A stretch of DNA of 64,000 nt from Pseudomonas fluorescens (GTDB lineage: Bacteria; Pseudomonadota; Gammaproteobacteria; Pseudomonadales; Pseudomonadaceae): contig NZ_CABVHQ010000005.1 in assembly GCF_902497895.1 (NCBI RefSeq), positions 62,001-126,000 of the forward strand. Direction: 5' to 3'. The notes beneath the pieces are model-generated. The model saw nothing but the letters and a program-made list of their open reading frames with translations, did not search any database and had not been told where the DNA came from. The translations under genes were made by a program, and so were the position numbers. Of this stretch, positions 57,640-64,000 are shown piece by piece (position 1 is the first letter of the stretch; each line of letters begins with the position of its first letter).

Positions 57640-58440
57640 TTATGCCTTGAACAGCATATAACCCGCCACAACGATGCAAATGCTCGCGAACCCCACCTGC
57701 AACCCCCTGGCCGGCACTCGGGATGACAGCCGTCGGCCCAGCAGCATGCCGACGATGCTCGCGACGATGAACATCCCGCCCGTGGCGTCAATGGAGACTC
57801 CGGCGTAGAACGCACCGATCACCCCTATCGCCGAAATCAGGCTGATCACCATCAATGAGGTGGCGACGATGCCGCGCATCTGTACATCGGTCAGTTGCTT
57901 GAAGGCCGGCACGATCAGAAAACCGCCTCCCACTCCAAGCAGCCCCGACACAACCCCGGTGACCGCGCCTAATGCGGCAAGCGTCGCCGAGCATTTCGCG
58001 GTCCAGGAGAAGCGCCCGGTCTGCTGATCGAGCATGCAGTTTTTCTGCCCCCAGGAAGCACTGCCATGGTCACTCGGCCCGGCATCCCGCGACTCGCGGC
58101 GCAACATCCGCCACGCCACGATGACCATCAGCAGGCTGAACAGCACCATCAGGGTCTTTTCCGGCAAACGATGGGCGAAGTAGATTCCCACCGGCGAGAA
58201 CAAGGCCCCGAGCAAGGCGATCAGCAACGCCGCGCGGTACCGCACCAGGCCGTGTCGCAGGCCATCGATGGCACCCACCGCAGCGGCGCTGCCCACCGCG
58301 AACAACGCCACCGGTGCCGCCTGGGTCATGCTCCAGCCCAACCCCAGCACCAGTGCCGGCACCGCGAGAATGCCGCCGCCGGCACCGGTCAAGCCGAGGA
58401 CCAGGCCCATTACCACGCCAAAAAATGTTGCCAGCAGCAT
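57640..58440 (-). CDS. TauE/SafE-family sulfite/sulfur-compound exporter
   Basis: A 266-residue inner-membrane protein with about eight hydrophobic segments in two related halves. Each half holds the family Gly motif: GLTGAGGGILAVPALV near the start and SGLLGVGGGFLIVPAFK after the cytoplasmic loop. It likely exports sulfite or a related anion. ATG 58440 follows AAGAGCG; upstream in-frame starts would add a non-membrane tail. Its divergent neighbour is a Blh-like metallo-hydrolase, a pair known from sulfide-detoxifying bigR operons, though no BigR gene is present here. Confidence 0.88.
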   Translation of the reverse strand: MLLATFFGVVMGLVLGLTGAGGGILAVPALVLGLGWSMTQAAPVALFAVGSAAAVGAIDGLRHGLVRYRAALLIALLGALFSPVGIYFAHRLPEKTLMVLFSLLMVIVAWRMLRRESRDAGPSDHGSASWGQKNCMLDQQTGRFSWTAKCSATLAALGAVTGVVSGLLGVGGGFLIVPAFKQLTDVQMRGIVATSLMVISLISAIGVIGAFYAGVSIDATGGMFIVASIVGMLLGRRLSSRVPARGLQVGFASICIVVAGYMLFKA

Positions 58441-58606
58441 AAAACGCTCTTGTTCTACTTGAATAAATCCGGAACAGACCCGGCCCTGGAATGGCGCCCA
58501 CGATACAACTCCACAAAGGTTTGCATCATTTAAAATCACATCCAGACTAGTCAGTGTGCGGATAAAGTACTTAATCTGCGGCCACATCCCAAAAGGATCT
58601 GCCCCC

Positions 58607-59470
58607 ATGCCAGCGTTGATTCAAGCCTTCCTGGACGAAGTATCATCGACCTACACCTACGTGATCTTCGAGCACGATGATGGGCACTGTGCGATTGTCG
58701 ACCCGGTGCTCGACTTTGATCCTGTCGCAGGGCGCACCGCGACTGTCCACGCGGATCGGGTGATCGCCTTCGTCCGCGAACACCGCTTGCAGGTGCAGTG
58801 GCTGCTGGAAACCCACGCCCACGCCGACCACCTGTCCGCCGCCCCCTACCTGCGCCAGGAGCTGGGGGGCAAGATCGCCATCGGCGAATCGATCAGCAAG
58901 GTTCAGGAGGTGTTCAAGACCCTGTTCAACCTCGAGTCGGAATTTTCCGTCACCGGCACGCAGTTCGACCATCTGTTCGCACCGGACGAGGAATTCGCCA
59001 TCGGCAACCTCAAGGCCAAGGCGCTGCACGTACCGGGACACACCCCGGCGGACATGGCGTACTTGATCGAAGACCAACTGATTCTGGTAGGCGATACGTT
59101 GTTCCTGCCCGATGTCGGCACCGCCCGCTGCGACTTCCCCGGTGGCAATGCGCAGCAGTTGTTCACTTCGATACGCAAGCTGCTCGCCTTCCCCGCCGAG
59201 ACTCGCCTCTACGTCTGCCACGACTACCCGCCCGCTGGCCGTGAGCCGCAATGCCTGAGCAGTGTCGGCGAGCAGCGCAAAAGCAATATCCATGTGCATG
59301 ACGGCGTCGAGCAGGCTGCGTTCGTCGCCATGCGCAACCAGCGCGACGCCGGGCGGGCTCTGCCGACGCTGTTGCTGCCGGCGATCCAGGTCAACGTGCG
59401 TGCAGGCAATCTGCCGCCGGCCGAGGACAATGGGGTGGTTTATCTGAAGATCCCGATCAATCAGCTCTGA
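58607..59470 (+). CDS. MBL-fold metallo-hydrolase, Blh/persulfide-dioxygenase-like
   Basis: A 287-residue protein. The metal-binding motif is LLETHAHADHLSAAPYL, then HVPGHTPADMAYL, VGDTLFLPDVGTARCDF with the Asp ligand, and the final YVCHDYPP. The ARCDF motif and the late HDY are typical of ETHE1/Blh-type persulfide dioxygenases, which oxidise glutathione persulfide to sulfite. No rhodanese domain is fused. AAAAGGA precedes ATG 58607. Divergence from the sulfite exporter fits a sulfide-to-sulfite detoxification unit. Confidence 0.9.
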   Translation: MPALIQAFLDEVSSTYTYVIFEHDDGHCAIVDPVLDFDPVAGRTATVHADRVIAFVREHRLQVQWLLETHAHADHLSAAPYLRQELGGKIAIGESISKVQEVFKTLFNLESEFSVTGTQFDHLFAPDEEFAIGNLKAKALHVPGHTPADMAYLIEDQLILVGDTLFLPDVGTARCDFPGGNAQQLFTSIRKLLAFPAETRLYVCHDYPPAGREPQCLSSVGEQRKSNIHVHDGVEQAAFVAMRNQRDAGRALPTLLLPAIQVNVRAGNLPPAEDNGVVYLKIPINQL

Positions 59471-59502
59471 ATCCCCGGTCATGAGGTCAATGTCCGCGGG
59501 GG

Positions 59503-61011
59503 TCAGCGACAGTCGGCAATGCCCGGCGCTCTGAAGCGCCCGCCTCCGGACTCCGACATTTCCCAAAGCCATAGCTCAGCCACCGGGCGTAAGGTACCCG
59601 GTCTGACGAACACCGCCGAATAACAGGCTGTGAGATCTTCCGGCCGTAGCTCGCGTAACGCCTGTGCAGGGGTGATGCCCTTGGCAGCCGCCAACTGTAA
59701 AAATGCCTCCTCGTCGACCAGCCGTTGAAAAGCCCCGGTATTCACCACCGTCACGCTATGGGTGTTGCTCAACGGGACCTTCCACCTGGACTCCCAGCGA
59801 TGGGTATGCCCATAGACAAACAAGTCGAATGGCCCCAGGGCCTCTTCGCGAGCCCTCAGGTGACGCTTGAAAATCGCCGTCCTGGGCACCAGCACGTCCA
59901 CCACCAGCGCGGAGAGCACCGGGTTGCATGGGTTGATTTTGGTATACACAACGGCGTTGCGGCATAACATTTCCAGGTCTTCGGTCGACAGGGTCTTGAG
60001 CATCTCATCGAGTTCGCGGCGCAGTTCCTCGCCTTCCGGGTTGGTGTCCTGGAGTTGCTCCTTGAATGAGTCACCCTCCGGTAACGAATAGCTGAAAAGC
60101 CGATGCCCGACCTTCTCCGCCGCCGCGCGATTGAACGGCGGGTCATGGGCGCCATTAGTCGACAACGCACGGTATTTCTGGCCCGGAGTGGTTTCAAAAA
60201 TGTTGAAGGCAATGAACCTGGCCAGGTCCTTGACGGTTCCACCCACACCCCGCTCGCTCATTCGATAGCGTGCTCCGGCGGTTTCCGGGTTGAGGTTATC
60301 GATCACCGGATAGCTCATCTCCTGCTCATTGAACAACTGCTGCACGAAGCGTTCTCCCCAGGAACGAATCATCAGCTGAGTGCCGTTGGAGTCGGTGGTG
60401 GTGACCTTCGGCCAATCGGCAAAGGCGTTCACATCACTGCCGATCTGCTGCCCGTGTTCGGCCACGATCCGCTTGTCTTCGGAGACCCACAGGCCACTTT
60501 CGACGAAAAACACCCGCCCGTTCTGCGCCCCGAGACGCTCGATCAACGGCGCCCGGACGGCGGGAATGAGCAAGGCCGCATCATGGTTGCCAGGCACCAC
60601 ATAGAGACGATTGCTGCCGCGGGTGGAAAAATCTTTCAAGGCCTGGAGATCGGCATCATGAGCCTTGATGATGCGCCGGCTCAGATCGACCAGCTCGGCG
60701 ACCGAACAGCCTGCACCGGCTCCGCTGCCCTGGCAGTGAATGTCATTGGGCAACTGCCACAGTTCGAGGAAATCGCCGACGATGATCAGGTCGACCTGGT
60801 CATGTCCCTCTCTGGAAATCGCGGCCAGGAAACCTCTCAACGCCTGGCTCCACCTGAAATCCTCATAGGGATGCCAGTGCCCATCGGCAGTACGCCCCAG
60901 GCCGAAATGCAGATCGCTGACGAATACGCCAAGGCGCTCTTGCGCAGACCCTTCACCCACGACAAGCACACTGAAACACGCCAATAAAGCAGCATAGAGG
61001 CGACGCTTCAT
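59503..61011 (-). CDS. Exported calcineurin-like metallophosphoesterase
   Basis: A 502-residue protein with a cleavable signal peptide (MKRRLYAALLACFSVLVVGE, cut near GSA-QE), so it should act in the periplasm. The two-metal phosphoesterase motifs are VFVSDLHFGLG, IIVGDFLELW, VVPGNHDAALL, VAEHGQQIG and VYGHTHRWE. The fold matches UDP-2,3-diacylglucosamine-hydrolase-like enzymes, but the length and large insert (about 190-370) differ. Its ATG overlaps the stop of the CHAT-fusion gene (ATGA, 61008-61011), so both are made from one message in fixed ratio. Substrate unknown. Confidence 0.82.
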   Translation of the reverse strand: MKRRLYAALLACFSVLVVGEGSAQERLGVFVSDLHFGLGRTADGHWHPYEDFRWSQALRGFLAAISREGHDQVDLIIVGDFLELWQLPNDIHCQGSGAGAGCSVAELVDLSRRIIKAHDADLQALKDFSTRGSNRLYVVPGNHDAALLIPAVRAPLIERLGAQNGRVFFVESGLWVSEDKRIVAEHGQQIGSDVNAFADWPKVTTTDSNGTQLMIRSWGERFVQQLFNEQEMSYPVIDNLNPETAGARYRMSERGVGGTVKDLARFIAFNIFETTPGQKYRALSTNGAHDPPFNRAAAEKVGHRLFSYSLPEGDSFKEQLQDTNPEGEELRRELDEMLKTLSTEDLEMLCRNAVVYTKINPCNPVLSALVVDVLVPRTAIFKRHLRAREEALGPFDLFVYGHTHRWESRWKVPLSNTHSVTVVNTGAFQRLVDEEAFLQLAAAKGITPAQALRELRPEDLTACYSAVFVRPGTLRPVAELWLWEMSESGGGRFRAPGIADCR

Positions 61012-63797
61012 TGCGCACCTCCGGTGTGCGGGTTCGACGCGGTCGGGACAGCACACATGCGTAAGTCAGGATCACCGATGATCTGAAACTCCAGGGCCAT
61101 ATCCCCATAGCCGGAATCCTCGCCATAAGCATCGATGGTTTTCTGCAAGGCCTGATTGAAGATATCGATGACCCGTGCCGATGAACCGCTGGCCCGCAGC
61201 TGCCGAGCCACCTCGACAAAACTCACCGAAAGTCGGGTACCGAAATCGGAGTCCACCGGGAAAGGCGATGCCACCACCGCGCCCACGCCGCGACGCACCA
61301 GCATATCGACGAACGTCTGGCTGGCGGCCGAGATGCCCAGGGTCGAACAGGCTGCCAGAATCGCCACGCTACCCGGCGTGAAGCGCCTGCGCATGTCCGA
61401 GTCCAGGACCCGATCTGGAAGCCCCGAAGTGGAGAACGTGACATCCCCCTTGCCGTGATGGGCGAGCAGGACCAAAGCGCTGCTGGCTACGGAAGGTGGC
61501 TCGGCCTGGGTCATGAACTTGAGCAAGTCGGTGTTGTTCTGGTACCAGTTGACGCCACGTCCCTGCATCCGCCAGTCATCCTTCATCAACAGCTCTGCAG
61601 ACTCGGCGCCCACGCCATCCAGGGCCTTGGGAATGGCAAAGTCCCAACCGCTGAAACAGGCGCCGGGCTGGAGCGTCGGAGCATCCTGTAATGGCTGGAC
61701 CACGGTAATACGGTGAGTAAATAACTTGTCAGGCGCATCGGCTCCCAACAAGGCCAGCGGCAGATTCTGCATTTGCCCGAATGAGTCGAAATACCGCACC
61801 AGCATCACGGGGGCTTCAACACCTTGGGTCAGGCGCTGCATCGCCGCCCTTGCCCCATCGGCATTGCGCTGATCCGCCGGAGTACGACCATTAAACAGAA
61901 CATTGTTGATCTGTCTGACGACCTCGGTATAAGGCTGAGGCGTCTTTAACTTCTGGCGAGTATTGGCGATAGAGGCCGGCAGCATGGAGTCCTGTCCCAG
62001 AAAATGCGGCAGATTGCCGGCAAGCTCCCACGCATAGACGGGTAACGTCTTGCCCTGACGCTGAGCCGCGTCAAACTCCGAGCGATCGACGAACACCGCC
62101 ACCGTCGTTGCGTCCCCCTCGCCCTTCGGGATCGAGTCGAATAGATGCAAGGCCGCGTCTGTGGGCGAAGTTTGCCGCGCACTTTTCCCCACCTCCAGCA
62201 GTCTCTCCAACCCGGACACCAGTTCGCCGCCTCTGAGGCTGGTGTCGCATGCTTGCGAATCCTGCTGACCGACTTCGCCCACCGGCACGCTGACCACGAT
62301 GTAGTCCAGAGGACGCAGCCCCGCAGCGTCCCAAATCGACAGCACAACCTGCGCGCACCCCGCCTGACGGGCAATAAGCGGCCACACCATGGGCTCATCG
62401 ACACTCAACTCCTTGGCCAGGTCACTCAAGGTGATCAGGTGATTGCGCGCTTGTTCCCGCAGAGCCTGGTCATTGACCCTGGCCGGCAGGCGATCGCGCT
62501 GGACATTGAACCTGCGCGCGCGAAAATCCGTGCCCGGTGCCGGCTCGAGTATGCCGCCCATCAGCACCGGCCGAACCAGCAAGTGGATCTGGTCGCTGTC
62601 CGGCTGCGCAGTGATCTCTTCCTGCAGCAGGCTGCTGATCCCGCTACTCAATGCCCCGGGATAAATCCCCCGGCCAAGATCCAGCACAAAGTCATAGGGC
62701 TTGCCTGCAACCAACGATGTCTTGACCTGCTTTGGCGAGGATTGAAACCAGGCATTCCAGTTGATGGACCAGGGACTGCTCAGCACGCTGTAACTCAGGG
62801 TGGAGATCGGATTGATGCGCGCCTCGTACACCAGCGATCGACCAATCCTCTCGATCGCCGACGCCTGGCGCTCTGCCAATACCGTCTGCCATTGAGCTCG
62901 TACCCCCTCATCGACGCCCATCCAGGTTATTTTCGAAGACGCCTGCACCGCGTCCATGGCCTCGCGCTCACGCACGGCAATGGTCGAGGTGACATAGTCC
63001 TCGGCGTAGTTGATGACCTGGGTGATGCGTTGGCGGGTCGGCTCAGGCAATGCGGAAAAACGCGCCACCTGGTAGATGGCAATCAACCCGCTGAAGCGAT
63101 GATCGCTTTGCGTGACGAATGCGGCATTGATTTTCGTCACCTGGTCCCAGGGCACCTCTGCCGCGTCAACCGCCCCGGAGGCCATGGCCGAAGCCATCAG
63201 GCTATCGGACATTTCGATGGACTCGGCACCGACGCCCGACAGATCCAGCAACCGCCAATCCTCGCTGGAAACCGCCACCCTGGTGCCCTTGAAATCCCGG
63301 GGGGAACGCCTGGGCAGTTGGCTGGCGATAACCCGCGTTCCGCCGTACCAGACGCCGCCCAACGCCCGTAATCCCTGGGCCTTGAGTTGATCGGCGAGTT
63401 GCGGTTGCAACTGTGATTTCATGAAAAATGAATAGGGTTTGATTTCCGGGAAGGTAAATGGCAGGCCGTAGATCCCGAATGTAGGGGCAAACTCACTCAA
63501 GGCCCAAACAGGGACGATGGCCAGATCCGTCTCCCCTTGCATGACACTTTTGATCAGGCTATTGGCAGACGCCACCTCACGACTTCTAACGCTTGCAACG
63601 CCCTCCAGAGCCTTCTGGATAGCAGCCGCTGCCTGGTCAAATGTCGAATTATGGGGAATGGCGATGTCAATCAGGACCGGTCGATCCTCGGCAACCACCA
63701 CCAGCGAGGCGACGCATAACAACAGCGCCAGGAGCAACCTGTGCCAACCTGACCAGGAAGCTGCGCCCTTGCACTCGCAACGCTCCCTTTGGCCCAT
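61008..63797 (-). CDS. Exported TRAP-receptor-like/CHAT protease-domain fusion protein
   Basis: A 929-residue protein. A signal peptide (about 15-37, ending VVVAED) directs export. Residues about 40-330 resemble TRAP-type solute receptors (DctP): GETDLAIVPVWALSEFAPTF, GLRALGGVWYGGTRVIASQL and PRDFKGTRVAVSS. A middle region (about 340-770) has no motif I know. The C-terminal 160 residues look like a CHAT caspase-like domain: catalytic His in LVLLAHHGKGDVTF (about 780) and Cys in VAILAACSTLGISAASQ (about 817), then GVGAVVASPFPVDSDFGTRL. ATG 63797 has GAGG seven bases upstream. No TRAP permease genes are adjacent, so transport is unlikely; sensing by the receptor domain to control proteolysis is an inference. 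Confidence 0.75.
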   Translation of the reverse strand: MGQRERCECKGAASWSGWHRLLLALLLCVASLVVVAEDRPVLIDIAIPHNSTFDQAAAAIQKALEGVASVRSREVASANSLIKSVMQGETDLAIVPVWALSEFAPTFGIYGLPFTFPEIKPYSFFMKSQLQPQLADQLKAQGLRALGGVWYGGTRVIASQLPRRSPRDFKGTRVAVSSEDWRLLDLSGVGAESIEMSDSLMASAMASGAVDAAEVPWDQVTKINAAFVTQSDHRFSGLIAIYQVARFSALPEPTRQRITQVINYAEDYVTSTIAVREREAMDAVQASSKITWMGVDEGVRAQWQTVLAERQASAIERIGRSLVYEARINPISTLSYSVLSSPWSINWNAWFQSSPKQVKTSLVAGKPYDFVLDLGRGIYPGALSSGISSLLQEEITAQPDSDQIHLLVRPVLMGGILEPAPGTDFRARRFNVQRDRLPARVNDQALREQARNHLITLSDLAKELSVDEPMVWPLIARQAGCAQVVLSIWDAAGLRPLDYIVVSVPVGEVGQQDSQACDTSLRGGELVSGLERLLEVGKSARQTSPTDAALHLFDSIPKGEGDATTVAVFVDRSEFDAAQRQGKTLPVYAWELAGNLPHFLGQDSMLPASIANTRQKLKTPQPYTEVVRQINNVLFNGRTPADQRNADGARAAMQRLTQGVEAPVMLVRYFDSFGQMQNLPLALLGADAPDKLFTHRITVVQPLQDAPTLQPGACFSGWDFAIPKALDGVGAESAELLMKDDWRMQGRGVNWYQNNTDLLKFMTQAEPPSVASSALVLLAHHGKGDVTFSTSGLPDRVLDSDMRRRFTPGSVAILAACSTLGISAASQTFVDMLVRRGVGAVVASPFPVDSDFGTRLSVSFVEVARQLRASGSSARVIDIFNQALQKTIDAYGEDSGYGDMALEFQIIGDPDLRMCAVPTASNPHTGGAQ

Positions 63798-63936
63798 CAC
63801 ATCACCTCACGCTCGGCAACACTTGTCGGCATGCGCAGCCGAGGACGACTGACTCTCTTATGCACCTTTATGAATAAAGCACCACGCCGGTGTTACTGCA
63901 AAACCCCGTGATGAATGGAGCTACCCATCAAGGGAG

Positions 63937-64000
63937 CTACCCCGCCAGCGTCAAGCCATTGGCCGGCAACGGTAGCGCGGTCTTGTAGCGGACCTGCTTG
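63937..64000 (-). CDS. C-terminal end of a gene entering from beyond the window
   Basis: On the minus strand the last bases read 20 codons (ending LPLPANGLTLAG) before TAG at 63939-63937. The reading is compatible with the end of a protein, but too short to name. The 139-base gap to the CHAT-fusion gene would hold that operon's promoter. Confidence 0.3.
   Translation of the reverse strand, partial: KQVRYKTALPLPANGLTLAG

Noticed and set aside
61008..63797. Plain TRAP transporter receptor
   Set aside because: No DctQ/DctM permease genes nearby and the protein is almost three times too long, with a CHAT domain at the end.

Overview
The window looks like chromosome of a fluorescent-group Pseudomonas. 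It is GC-rich with strong Shine-Dalgarno starts. It carries about 16 copies of the intergenic REP element with core CTGCCGCAGGCTGCGATC, and its housekeeping neighbours (yejBEF-fabI, miaE, acnB, pyd genes, copCD) are of Pseudomonas type. This placement rests on recognised families and repeats, not on a database search.

Layout. 1-4078: end of a peptide ABC importer (yejB, yejE, yejF) and fabI. 4257-8558: a GAF-GGDEF protein, the decayed end of an isoquinoline-oxidoreductase-like operon, a VOC protein, an AraC regulator, a LysE exporter and a small Cys/His protein. 8655-14628: five minus-strand genes for exported or membrane proteins of unknown function. 14958-19551: terZABCDE in canonical order. 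19641-25417: a translationally coupled six-enzyme module (ATP-grasp, two phosphoribosyltransferase-like proteins, two HAD phosphatases, an HpcH/HpaI-type aldolase), the kind linked to Ter systems and proposed to make a nucleoside-like metabolite. 25925-32691: small household genes and gene remnants. 33098-40537: acnB with a long structured leader, an amino-acid permease, a D-2-hydroxyacid dehydrogenase, a phosphotransferase and an SDR. 40880-45763: a bacteriocin locus. 46148-47263: a Gfo/Idh/MocA dehydrogenase. 47335-56056: reductive pyrimidine catabolism (amidohydrolase, NCS1 permease, dihydropyrimidinase, two-subunit dihydropyrimidine dehydrogenase, RutR-like regulator). 56232-59470: copCD, then a TauE/SafE exporter divergent from a Blh-like metallo-hydrolase. 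59503-63797: a two-gene secreted operon of a metallophosphoesterase and a TRAP-receptor-like/CHAT fusion protein.

Most notable. (1) The CHAT protease-like domain fused to an exported TRAP-type solute-binding-like domain, with start-stop overlap to an exported calcineurin-like phosphoesterase. (2) The bacteriocin locus: an S-type toxin gene cut by an in-frame TGA, a tandem nuclease repeat in which only the last copy keeps the full HNH motif, a normal immunity gene, then a second immunity domain fused in one reading frame to a toxin-like body with a truncated nuclease. (3) The complete Ter system next to five uncharacterised envelope genes.

No tRNA, rRNA, CRISPR array, integrase or intact insertion sequence was recognised.
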